A DNA stretch of 64,000 nt from positions 62,001 to 126,000 of the forward strand of contig NZ_RCHC01000005.1 in the NCBI RefSeq assembly GCF_003664645.1, in the 5' to 3' direction. Below the pieces are notes generated by a model. It saw nothing but the letters and a program-made list of their open reading frames with translations. It was not told the DNA's origin and ran no database searches. This document shows positions 37,818-46,026 of the stretch, piece after piece. This stretch comes from Acinetobacter chengduensis. GTDB taxonomy: Bacteria; Pseudomonadota; Gammaproteobacteria; Pseudomonadales; Moraxellaceae. Every line of letters begins with the position of its first letter. The first letter of the stretch is position 1. A program made the translations under genes and the position numbers.

Positions 37818-38660
37818 TTAATCTTCTTGTTGGGTGAGTTCCAAAGCGCGTTGATAGGCAATTTTTTTCTTGATGCCAGTGAGGTCTGCTGCCAATTGAG
37901 AAGCCGCTTTCACAGAGAGGTCTTGGAGTAAGCGTGTTAAAAGCTGATCTAGCTTTTCTTGTTCCAAATCTTTTTCCTCAGTTGCACCGCCAATCACCAG
38001 TACAATCTCACCTTTTTGTTGGTGGTGATCAGATTCAACAAAATTAACCAACTCACCCAAAGTCATTTTTTTAATGGTTTCAAATGTTTTGGTAATTTCG
38101 CGTGCAAAACCGACTGGGCGATCTGCACCAAAGACTTCAGCCATATCTTTTACGCAGTCTAAAATACGGTGTGGCGCTTCATAAATAATCATGGTTTGCG
38201 TTTCGTCTTTGAGCTTGTTTAAAGCATTTAGACGTTGTGACTGTTTTGAGGGTAAAAATCCTTCAAAACTAAAGCGGTCACTGGGTAGGCCTACAGCACT
38301 GAGCGCCGCAATGGCTGCACATGCACCCGGTACAGGAATCACTTGGATGCCTTGTTCTTGCGCGGCACGAACCAGTTTAAAACCGGGGTCACTAATTAAT
38401 GGTGTACCTGCATCACTAATCAGTGCCATATTTTCACCATTTAACAAACGCTGAATGAGCTGTTCAATTTTATTGCTTTCATTGTGCTCATGACATGCGG
38501 TCAAAGGTGTTGGAATATTAAAGTGTTTGAGCAATTGTGCAGAAGTTCGTGTATCCTCAGCGGCAATAATATGAACAGACTTCAAAACGTTAATTGCACG
38601 ATAACTAATATCATCTAAGTGCCCGATTGGAGTCGCAACAACAAATAACTGAGCACTCAT
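37818..38660 (-). CDS. rsmI: 16S rRNA (cytidine1402-2'-O)-methyltransferase RsmI
   Basis: A 280-residue tetrapyrrole-methylase-fold enzyme that 2'-O-methylates C1402 in the ribosomal P site. It has LFVVATPIGHLDDISYRAI, AAEDTRTSAQLLKHF, LISDAGTPLISDPGF and GACAAIAALSAVGLPSDRFSFEGFLP. The start is ATG 38660 with GGAG seven bases upstream; the open frame continues 60 nt without similarity. It diverges from the lpoA-like gene with only 10 bp between starts, the arrangement seen in E. coli. Confidence 0.95.
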   Translation of the reverse strand: MSAQLFVVATPIGHLDDISYRAINVLKSVHIIAAEDTRTSAQLLKHFNIPTPLTACHEHNESNKIEQLIQRLLNGENMALISDAGTPLISDPGFKLVRAAQEQGIQVIPVPGACAAIAALSAVGLPSDRFSFEGFLPSKQSQRLNALNKLKDETQTMIIYEAPHRILDCVKDMAEVFGADRPVGFAREITKTFETIKKMTLGELVNFVESDHHQQKGEIVLVIGGATEEKDLEQEKLDQLLTRLLQDLSVKAASQLAADLTGIKKKIAYQRALELTQQED

Positions 38661-38670
38661 AGGTTTCTCC

Positions 38671-39621
38671 ATGTGGAATATAAGAGCAAATAATAAAAAT
38701 AAAATACTTGTGGCCACCATTTTGGTGGGGGCAGTATCTTATGCCCAAGCAGAGGTTTTGGTTATTTTACCTGAATCTGGCCCTATGGCGCGAGCCGCAA
38801 ACAGCATTAAGCAAGGTTTCATGAGTGCTTATCAGGCATCAGGCTCAAAAGTACCTGTAAAATTTGTTAATTCGGATCAGGCAAATATGCCTGCGCTGTT
38901 GAAAAAAAATGTGAATTCAAAAACACAAATGATTGTTGGGCCTCTAGCAAGAGCAGATGTGGATGCACTTATAAAGGTTAAACCCAAATTAAAAGTCTTG
39001 AGCTTAAATGAAGGAACTTTACAGGCAAATAATGTACTGCAATTTAGTCTTGCAAAAAAAGATGATGCGAGCGCATTAGCGCGCGTGATTAAGCAAGATC
39101 AAATAGACGATATTTTGGTACTACGTCAGCCGGGTACAGAAGCCGAAAATGAACTGTTTTTAATGGCACTGATGAGCAAAACAGAATTGCCTATTCATGT
39201 GCTTGAGCAACAGCCTACAAAATTAAAAAAAGGCCAAGCTTTGCTGTTACTTGGCAATAATGAATGGTTACTCAGTTTAAAGTCATTACCGAAAAAAAAT
39301 ATTTACACCCTATCTAATGCTTTAGAACAACATAAACCTTTGCCACTAGGAATACAGTTTTGTGATGCACCTGCATTGTTTGAAGCCGATTGGGAAGATA
39401 TGAAGCATGCATACGCACAACAGCCTGTAGGTTTGCCATACCAGCGTTTATTGGCTTTTGGTGGAGATGCATGGCAAATCACTACGCTGTATTTAAAAAC
39501 GCCTAAAATGAAAACTGCCAATTTTGAAGGACGAACTGGACAACTGAGTCTAAACGGCAACCAAATTCAGCGTACTCCACATTGTTATGCCTATCAGGCA
39601 AAAGGGCTAAAGCAAGTTTAA
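38671..39621 (+). CDS. lpoA: LpoA-like penicillin-binding-protein activator (short form)
   Basis: A 316-residue exported protein: a signal peptide ends near SYAQA|EV (no lipobox), then a periplasmic-binding-protein-like fold, VLVILPESGPMARAANSIKQGFMSAYQASG, a pattern of the LpoA C-terminal domain. E. coli LpoA is an outer-membrane lipoprotein of about 680 residues that activates PBP1a. This form lacks the N-terminal TPR domain and lacks a lipid anchor. Gene order rsmI / lpoA / yraN / dolP supports orthology. Activation of PBP1a by this short form is not proven. Confidence 0.75.
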   Translation: MWNIRANNKNKILVATILVGAVSYAQAEVLVILPESGPMARAANSIKQGFMSAYQASGSKVPVKFVNSDQANMPALLKKNVNSKTQMIVGPLARADVDALIKVKPKLKVLSLNEGTLQANNVLQFSLAKKDDASALARVIKQDQIDDILVLRQPGTEAENELFLMALMSKTELPIHVLEQQPTKLKKGQALLLLGNNEWLLSLKSLPKKNIYTLSNALEQHKPLPLGIQFCDAPALFEADWEDMKHAYAQQPVGLPYQRLLAFGGDAWQITTLYLKTPKMKTANFEGRTGQLSLNGNQIQRTPHCYAYQAKGLKQV

Positions 39622-39662
39622 TAATTTTGTACTGATGGAATGAGCATGAGCTGAGCATAGAC

Positions 39663-40082
39663 ATGATACAGGCACGAAAATTAGGCCAATGGGCAGAAGA
39701 GGAAGCACTCAAAATAACATTGGCAGCGGGCTATGTTTTGGTACATGCAAACTACCATAGCCGTTATGGTGAAATAGATTTAATCGTGCAAAAAGACCAA
39801 GATTTGGTTTTTATAGAAGTTAAAGCGCGCTCACAAACACGTTATGCACAGGCAAGTGAAACAGTATCACGTAGCAAACAGCGCAAACTCATGCAAACGG
39901 CCTTAATCTTTTTACAGCAATCACCACAATACAACGCATGTTATTGCCGTTTTGACGTCATTTGTTTTGATTTTTATCAACACTTTGCAAAATCCATACA
40001 GTATGACTTTTCAAAATGCCCTTATGATCAGCAATGGATAGAAAATGCTTTTACTTTTGAGCAAGAGTTTATTACTCTTTGA
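39663..40082 (+). CDS. yraN: YraN/UPF0102 family protein
   Basis: A 139-residue protein with a nuclease-like (Holliday-junction-resolvase-like) fold. It has the pattern LGQWAEEEALKITLAAGYVLVHANYHSRYGEIDLIVQKDQDLVFIEVKAR in order, including the conserved GEIDLI...FIEVKAR with the Asp/Glu-x-Lys triad typical of the PD-(D/E)XK family. Function is not established. It lies 41 bp after the lpoA-like gene and is probably in one operon with it. Confidence 0.88.
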   Translation: MIQARKLGQWAEEEALKITLAAGYVLVHANYHSRYGEIDLIVQKDQDLVFIEVKARSQTRYAQASETVSRSKQRKLMQTALIFLQQSPQYNACYCRFDVICFDFYQHFAKSIQYDFSKCPYDQQWIENAFTFEQEFITL

Positions 40083-40147
40083 ACAAAATACCCTGTGTAA
40101 ATGCATAGATAGAATACGATCAAAAAATAGTTGAGGAGTCTTGCTGA

Positions 40148-40837
40148 GTGCTTAAACGTATTGCAATGACAATGTTGTGTGTAGCAAGTTTATCTGGCTG
40201 TGCAAGTTTTATTTCTGGTGGTACAGGTACAGCTCCTGTAGGCACAGAAACTGGTGCACGTTCTTTGGGTCAAGTTTTTATTGACTCATCTATTGTGCGC
40301 ACTGCAAAAATTAATTTATATAAACTCGACACACGCTTCAAACAGTCGCGTGTCAATATTGAAAGTTTTCATGGCAATGTTTTGCTCACGGGCCAAGTAC
40401 CAGACCAAGCTTTAAAGCAATTGGCTGAAGATAACGTCAGAGCCATGAGTGATGTAAAAACAATTCATAATTATATTACTGTAGGCAATCAGATTAGCTA
40501 CGGTACGATTATGCAAGATACAGCCGTCACTGCAAATACACGTGCTTTATTAATGAAAGCACCCGTGGTTGCTGAAAGTAAAGTACATGTGCATACCGAA
40601 GATGCAGTGCTGTACGTGATGGGACGTCTAAATACAGCTGAAGTGAACGATCTGAATCAAGTCCTGCAACAAGTAGGTAATGTCACCAAAATTGTGACTT
40701 TAATTGATAATATTGACCAAGTTTCTTCGAGCACACCTGCGGTAGCATCAAGTTTTGCACCTACGGTAAATGCCGTACCTGACACGCAAACACCTGTTGC
40801 CATAGACCCTGATGCAGTAGAACCTAATGCCCCTTAA
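40148..40837 (+). CDS. dolP: DolP-like BON-domain outer-membrane lipoprotein
   Basis: A 229-residue lipoprotein (lipobox LSGC, Cys18) with two BON domains: about residues 45-115 (IDSSIVRTAKINLY...VLLTGQVPDQ) and about 120-190 (ALLMKAPVV...AVLYVMGRLNTAE). The Pro/Ala/Val-rich C-terminus has no fold. GTG start with GAGGAG about 10 nt upstream. E. coli DolP (YraP) is an outer-membrane lipoprotein that binds anionic phospholipids at division sites. Its end overlaps the next gene by 11 bp. Confidence 0.85.
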   Translation: MLKRIAMTMLCVASLSGCASFISGGTGTAPVGTETGARSLGQVFIDSSIVRTAKINLYKLDTRFKQSRVNIESFHGNVLLTGQVPDQALKQLAEDNVRAMSDVKTIHNYITVGNQISYGTIMQDTAVTANTRALLMKAPVVAESKVHVHTEDAVLYVMGRLNTAEVNDLNQVLQQVGNVTKIVTLIDNIDQVSSSTPAVASSFAPTVNAVPDTQTPVAIDPDAVEPNAP

Positions 40838-41723
40838 ACAACTTCAGTTTCATTTACAACGTCTGAAAAGCCAACTTGATCAAAAGGCAACGTTGGCCAA
40901 AACTTTGTATAAAGAGTTTCGTGTTTATGACTTAGGTAGCTTTGCACTGAACCGAATGACGCCTAAATTGGGTTATTCAGTTCAGCGTAATATTGCGTAC
41001 GGTTTAAAAGCACGTCACCGATTAGATTTGTACAAAGCACAGCAATTGCGAGATACGCAGCCTTTATTGGTGTTCGTACATGGCGGGGCTTGGAGGCATG
41101 GTGATAAAAAAGAATATCATTTTGTAGGTGAAGCTTTTGCCAAAGAAGGTTTTAATGTCGCAGTCATTAATTACCATTTGGCACCTGAGCATATATTTCC
41201 AAGTTCAATTGATGATTTAACCTTGGCATTGAATTTTTTAAATCAATCCAATCAGAAGTTGAAAATTGCAGTTGAAAATATTGTGTTAATGGGGCATTCA
41301 GCTGGCGCATTTAATGTCATGTCTGCGCTGTATCATCCAACGCCTTATAATTTGCAAAATCGTCAGGCTATTCGGGCAATTATCGGCTTGGCTGGCCCTT
41401 ATCATTTTGATTATAAGGGTGACCCGCTGTGTGCAGATGCTTTTGATCAAGACGTACCATATCAACAAGTGATGCCATATTATTTTATTGAACAAAATCA
41501 CGTGAAGCATTATTTATTTACGGCCGACAACGACAATGTAGTTGGCCTAAGTAACAGTACAGATTTGAACGAAAAGCTTTTGGCTTTGGGTAATCACAGC
41601 CAGTTAATACAAGTGCCTCGTGTAGGGCATATCACGATGATTGGCTCAGTTTCTAGCTTGTTTAGTCGATTCTTTAGTACAAAACGTCAAATTTTGCAGG
41701 CTTTGGACGATGTTTTTAAATAA
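40827..41723 (+). CDS. Alpha/beta-hydrolase (esterase/lipase-like)
   Basis: A 298-residue hydrolase with the oxyanion-hole motif FVHGGAWRHGDKKEYH and nucleophile elbow GHSAGAF (Ser near residue 157). AINYHLAPEHIFPSSIDDL-like strands, here VINYHLAPEH, are typical of the hormone-sensitive-lipase/carboxylesterase group, and a late GHITMIG supplies the catalytic His. The substrate is unknown. It overlaps the dolP-like gene, so translation is likely coupled. A terminator follows. Confidence 0.8.
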   Translation: MPLKQLQFHLQRLKSQLDQKATLAKTLYKEFRVYDLGSFALNRMTPKLGYSVQRNIAYGLKARHRLDLYKAQQLRDTQPLLVFVHGGAWRHGDKKEYHFVGEAFAKEGFNVAVINYHLAPEHIFPSSIDDLTLALNFLNQSNQKLKIAVENIVLMGHSAGAFNVMSALYHPTPYNLQNRQAIRAIIGLAGPYHFDYKGDPLCADAFDQDVPYQQVMPYYFIEQNHVKHYLFTADNDNVVGLSNSTDLNEKLLALGNHSQLIQVPRVGHITMIGSVSSLFSRFFSTKRQILQALDDVFK

Positions 41724-41752
41724 ACATATCGCTATGAGCATGTTTAAATCAT

Positions 41753-41783
41753 AAAAAACCGCTTCAAATGAGCGGTTTTTTAT
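41753..41783. terminator. Bidirectional terminator between hydrolase and nudC
   Basis: AACCGCT and AGCGGTT stem with the loop TCAAATG, flanked by A6 and T6. It serves the hydrolase unit and, on the other strand, the converging nudC unit. Confidence 0.85.
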
Positions 41784-41809
41784 GCAATTGCATATTTATG
41801 AATCTTTAT

Positions 41810-42583
41810 TTATAGCCATTTTTGAGTATCATCAGCGGTCGCTGTGCCGTGAATCACATGCATAATCATGGCATGTGCAATACTGCCTTTAAACGGAATT
41901 TCGGGTAATTGATCAAATTTAAAGAAGGCAGCATCACTAATTTCTTCTTCTTGTAAGCACAGCTCACCAGAAGCATATTCAGCTTTAAATGCAATCATCA
42001 GATTACTAGGAAAGGGCCAAGGTTGACTCGCCAAGTATTGAATATTTTTGACCTTTAAGCCAACTTCTTCTTCGGTTTCGCGGCGTACAGCTTCTTCAAG
42101 TGTTTCACCCACTTCCACAAAACCAGCAATTAAGCCATACATTTTACGGGTAGCTCGTGCATTTTGGGCCAGTAAGATTTCGTCTTCACCACGGGTGATA
42201 ACCGTAATGACACATGGATTAACGCGAGGGTATTGGTGATATTGGCATGCAGGGCAGACCATGGCATATTCAGTGGCATGCACTTCAGTTTTATGGCCAC
42301 AATGACTACAAAATTTGTGATTGCGACGCCATTCAAGGAGCTGAATTGCACGGCTGGCTTGTTCAAACTCTTTCACGTTCCAGAGTTGTAACAACTGCCG
42401 AATGGGAACCAGTTGATAGCCTTCAGGGATTTCATCTTGTTCTGTAAGATCACGGGCAATCACTTGATCACCCGTTTGAAGCCTCAAATCACTTGCTATA
42501 CTTTCGACGCGAGGAAGTTGGAATTGGTCATCGACCAATAATTGCTGTTGTTTAAAAATATAGGCAAGCGATAGATTTGACAT
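41810..42583 (-). CDS. nudC: NADH pyrophosphatase NudC (NAD-cap removal)
   Basis: A 257-residue Nudix hydrolase that cleaves NADH and removes NAD caps from RNA. It has a zinc ribbon CSHCGHKT...CPAC, the Nudix box GFVEVGETLEEAVRRETEEEVGL (written in order, residues of about 160-182) and the NudC-specific SQPWPFPSNLM. Its start codon shares one base with the stop of the FimL-like gene (TAATG at about 42581-42585), so it follows that gene in one operon. Confidence 0.93.
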   Translation of the reverse strand: MSNLSLAYIFKQQQLLVDDQFQLPRVESIASDLRLQTGDQVIARDLTEQDEIPEGYQLVPIRQLLQLWNVKEFEQASRAIQLLEWRRNHKFCSHCGHKTEVHATEYAMVCPACQYHQYPRVNPCVITVITRGEDEILLAQNARATRKMYGLIAGFVEVGETLEEAVRRETEEEVGLKVKNIQYLASQPWPFPSNLMIAFKAEYASGELCLQEEEISDAAFFKFDQLPEIPFKGSIAHAMIMHVIHGTATADDTQKWL

Positions 42584-44226
42584 TAGGCCACGGCTTTAAG
42601 TTTCTCACTACTGTCCAATGCTACCTGAAACATGCTATGTAGAACAGGCTGTTTGTTTTTTAAATTTTCAATCAGCATGTCTGCACTTGCAAGACCATCA
42701 AGCAGATGGTTAATTTCAGCGGCCTCAATTGCCGTAGAAGACTCAACACGTGCAGTGACGAATTGTGCATTGGTATTGAGCGCAGCTTGTCCTGTTTCTG
42801 CATTTAAGAACAGCATTGAACCGCCAATTTCACGTAATTGAGTTGCGACAGGTGCAAGGCTCTGTAGGTCATTATTTTGTAAATATTGAACCAGTGTTTC
42901 GCTTGCTTGATCAATTAATGCTTTGGTTTCGTTCAATAGCACTTCGTGTGCTTCATCTAAACGGTCTAGCGAAATATTCATGTTGTTTACACGAAGTTGT
43001 AGACGGCTTGACGTATGATGACGTTCTAAAACGCCAATTGAGTTCATTGCAGATAGAATGCAATTCATTAATTGCTGGGCAAAAGTCTCTTCTTTCAAGA
43101 TTTCGCTTTGGCTCAATGAATTGGCCTGACGTTCTAAATCTTTATATGCTTCATTTAAGTTCAGCACTTTAAAGATATTTGCCAGTTCTAACAGCTTAGC
43201 TTGAAGTTCCTGTGTTTTTTCAGGCGACATGTTTTGGTAGTTAAACTCGATATCGTTACGAATCTGTGCCATTTCAGTGGTCACGAGTTCGCTAATCGTA
43301 TGCATCGTACCAAAGTCTGGGCCATATAAATGACGGCTAAACACTTGTAATTGCATGTCAGTTAATAGGTCTTCACCAATATTTAACTTGCCACGAATAT
43401 GCTGAGAAACTTCATCTTCTTGGCTAATACATAGACTTAAAATATTTGATAAATCTACTAAATTAGCTTTAAAGCGATCAGGGGAGTTGAAGTACTGAGC
43501 AATATTACGCTCAATCGACACCAATGTACGTAAGCGTGGCTCATTAATCAGCAGTTGATCAATTTGATTTAATGCGACAAATACCAAATTCCAATACTGT
43601 TTGCTCGGGTGTTTTTCCGACAGACTCGCTAAATACGTACCTACAATTTTCAAGGCCTGTAAGTCTAGCTCGTTCTCTTCTTGCTTAATCAGTTTGTTGA
43701 GTGACAACTTGTATAAGCGATGCACGTACTTAGATTTTTCTAGACTTGGTGCTTGAGGCAGGTCGAAATCTGGAGTAATGCAGTCGAGTAGTGATTCAAT
43801 GTGCTGGCCCTCTGTAGTCATTGGTTTACCCAAACACGCTTCTAAGCGGTTAAGTGTATCCAATAAAAACTGCGGAATTTTCACTTCACGTAAGCAAATG
43901 AACTCGATATAACGTTTTAGCATGGTGGTGCCTTCGCTAAGTGCGATGACATCTTTGGTTTGAATTGTGGCAGGATTCCCCATGATCTTGCGCATCAATT
44001 CTGCTGAGTACTGAGCGATTTTCGCTAAACTTGCCATATCAATCAGTGCAAGTACTTGCGCACATTGTTCAAATTGATTAAGAGCGTCGTCAATACCGAA
44101 AGGAAGGGTTTGATCTTCGACTAAAGTGCTGACTGCTGATTCGACCAATTTGATCGAGTTATCAACCTCATTTTTTATTATCAGCAATGCTGTTGGATCA
44201 AAATGTATAGAGGTTTGGTAAGACAT
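42583..44226 (-). CDS. fimL: FimL-like protein (ChpA N-terminus homologue)
   Basis: A 547-residue, all-helical cytoplasmic protein resembling the N-terminal, Hpt-like part of the ChpA chemotaxis kinase but without visible phosphotransfer histidine motifs, as in Pseudomonas FimL. Examples are the LVESAVSTLVEDQ start, LRLQLRVNNMNISLDRLDEAHEV-type and QLREIGGSMLFLNAETGQAAL segments (read in pieces). FimL supports twitching motility and cAMP/Vfr signalling. In P. aeruginosa it also neighbours nudC, as I recall. Family assignment is by pattern and context, not by alignment. Confidence 0.6.
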   Translation of the reverse strand: MSYQTSIHFDPTALLIIKNEVDNSIKLVESAVSTLVEDQTLPFGIDDALNQFEQCAQVLALIDMASLAKIAQYSAELMRKIMGNPATIQTKDVIALSEGTTMLKRYIEFICLREVKIPQFLLDTLNRLEACLGKPMTTEGQHIESLLDCITPDFDLPQAPSLEKSKYVHRLYKLSLNKLIKQEENELDLQALKIVGTYLASLSEKHPSKQYWNLVFVALNQIDQLLINEPRLRTLVSIERNIAQYFNSPDRFKANLVDLSNILSLCISQEDEVSQHIRGKLNIGEDLLTDMQLQVFSRHLYGPDFGTMHTISELVTTEMAQIRNDIEFNYQNMSPEKTQELQAKLLELANIFKVLNLNEAYKDLERQANSLSQSEILKEETFAQQLMNCILSAMNSIGVLERHHTSSRLQLRVNNMNISLDRLDEAHEVLLNETKALIDQASETLVQYLQNNDLQSLAPVATQLREIGGSMLFLNAETGQAALNTNAQFVTARVESSTAIEAAEINHLLDGLASADMLIENLKNKQPVLHSMFQVALDSSEKLKAVA

Positions 44227-44354
44227 GGATCTGCACCTTTCCTAGTGTTTTATCTTGTTTGTGAACCGCCATAAAAGGCGGACCATCTTTTATCTTTAAC
44301 TATAACGTAAGTGTTAATGTTTTAAATACAAAAATATACTAGGAAATTTAGTTT

Positions 44355-45821
44355 TTATTTTGCAAAAAGGCAAGGCGTTCCATGTTTTTCTTCAAATTGT
44401 TTGATCCAATTCTCATGCGCTTCGAGTTCTTCAGCACTTGGAAGGATTACGGGTAAATCAATTTGAATCGATTGACGGACGTTTTCACCGAGCTGACTTT
44501 CGGCGTGGGTTAGGGCATCAATATCAAAAGATACCTGACCGCCTGTCATGGCTAGGTATACATCTGCCAAAATTTCAGCATCGAGTAAAGCGCCGTGGAA
44601 GGTACGGTCACGCTGTACAATTTCGTAACGACGGCTAAGTGCATCCAGCGAGTTTTTTTGCCCTGGATGTTTGGCTTTCGCCATTGCCAATGTATCGGTC
44701 ACTGCACAAACTTCAGAAAGTGCAGGGAAGCCTGCACGTTTGAACTCCATATCTAAGAAGTTCATGTCGAAGCTGGCATTATGCGCAATAATTTCTGCAC
44801 CTTTGAGATATTCAAACAGTGCAGGGGCGATTTCTTCGTACAGCGGTTTATCTTTTAAGAAATCATCACTGATACCGTGGACATTTTCAGAGTCGCCCAC
44901 GGGCTTAAGTGGTTTGATATAAATATGAATAGAACTACCGGTCAGCTTACGGTTGATCATTTCAATCGCGCCGACTTCAATAATACGGTCGCCATCTTGA
45001 TAGTAAAAACCTGTGGTTTCGGTATCGAGAATCAGTTGGCGTGGGCCATGCGCTTCAATGCTAGGCGGTGTAACCACAATCATTGGATGTAAGCCTTCGG
45101 CAGGCAAAATCACTGAGCTTGAATTTTCGTTAAAGGTGGTTGCAAGTGTCTCGTTGGGTTGCGATTTTTGAATAGCTACAGGTGTTTCTGCTACGTTTAA
45201 AGCTGAATCATTTTTCACTACAGGCGCTGTTTCTGCGACAGCAGCAAGTTCTGATTGTGGCTCAATCTCAGCTTCCCATTCTGACTCGTCTTCGAGTTCT
45301 TCCTCGTCACTCGCAAGGTCTAAACCAAAAGGATCGTTTAATAGCCAGTCGGGTTCAATTTTTTTTTTCGTTTCAGTTAAGGGAGCTTGCTTGAGCGCTA
45401 AAGCGGTGTTTTCTGCACCTTGATTCGCCAATTGGTCAGCCATTTCATTGCCTGGGTGTCCTGCATGACCTTTGATCCAGTTCCATTCAATATCACGACC
45501 TTGGCAAGTCGCATCTAATTTTTTCCAGAGATCTGGGTTTTTAACATCTTTCCAGTTTTTCTTTTTCCAGCCATGAATCCACTCGGTAATGCCTTGTTTG
45601 ACATAGTTAGAGTCGGTCCAAATCACTAATTTAGCATCTGTTGGGCAGTGTAAAATGCCTTCGATGGCTGCAGTAAGTTCCATGCGGTTATTGGTGGTTT
45701 GGGCTTCACCACCACAGATTTTTTCCTCAGCATTTTCGCCAATAATATATGCGCCCCAGCCACCCAATCCTGGGTTACCTTTGCAAGCGCCATCGACATA
45801 AAGCGTAATTGTCTGAGCCAT
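44355..45821 (-). CDS. rnhA-dnaQ: RNase HI / DNA polymerase III epsilon fusion
   Basis: A 488-residue fusion. Residues 1-145 are RNase HI with catalytic Asp10, Glu48, Asp70 and Asp129 (LYVDGACKGNPG, RMELTAAIEGI, WTDSNYV, GNEMADQLA). Residues of about 150-258 are a linker rich in Glu, Asp, Ala and Pro. Residues of about 262-425 are the proofreading exonuclease with Asp266-x-Glu268, Asp352 and His409-x4-Asp414. QVSFDI at 429-434 lies where E. coli epsilon has its clamp-binding QTSMAF. The C-terminal CLFAK matches the epsilon tail. In E. coli these are separate, divergent neighbours. It diverges from mltD. Confidence 0.95.
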   Translation of the reverse strand: MAQTITLYVDGACKGNPGLGGWGAYIIGENAEEKICGGEAQTTNNRMELTAAIEGILHCPTDAKLVIWTDSNYVKQGITEWIHGWKKKNWKDVKNPDLWKKLDATCQGRDIEWNWIKGHAGHPGNEMADQLANQGAENTALALKQAPLTETKKKIEPDWLLNDPFGLDLASDEEELEDESEWEAEIEPQSELAAVAETAPVVKNDSALNVAETPVAIQKSQPNETLATTFNENSSSVILPAEGLHPMIVVTPPSIEAHGPRQLILDTETTGFYYQDGDRIIEVGAIEMINRKLTGSSIHIYIKPLKPVGDSENVHGISDDFLKDKPLYEEIAPALFEYLKGAEIIAHNASFDMNFLDMEFKRAGFPALSEVCAVTDTLAMAKAKHPGQKNSLDALSRRYEIVQRDRTFHGALLDAEILADVYLAMTGGQVSFDIDALTHAESQLGENVRQSIQIDLPVILPSAEELEAHENWIKQFEEKHGTPCLFAK

Positions 45822-45927
45822 AAAAACTGAATCCGAATAAAAACATCAAAACTGAATGGCATATTGTATAACGCAAATCCATTCGATAGGTCTATATCAG
45901 GCTTATTTTTTAATTTCTTGTAACATT

Positions 45928-45954
45928 TATACTGAAATAGCGTTAAATTAACGC
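45928..45954 (+). promoter_or_regulatory. mltD promoter region with a 15-bp palindrome
   Basis: GCGTTAAATTAACGC (45940-45954) is a perfect palindrome with one central base. It starts 7 bp downstream of a TATACT (45928-45933) that could be a -10 box, so it would cover the transcription start. It sits between the divergent rnhA-dnaQ and mltD genes. No clear -35 box is seen. Confidence 0.45.
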
Positions 45955-46026
45955 CTTGTGTCTGCGCCATGCTTCACTACAATGGCATATCAAAAAAAAA
46001 TTTATACGAGATGTTCGGATTCTTTT

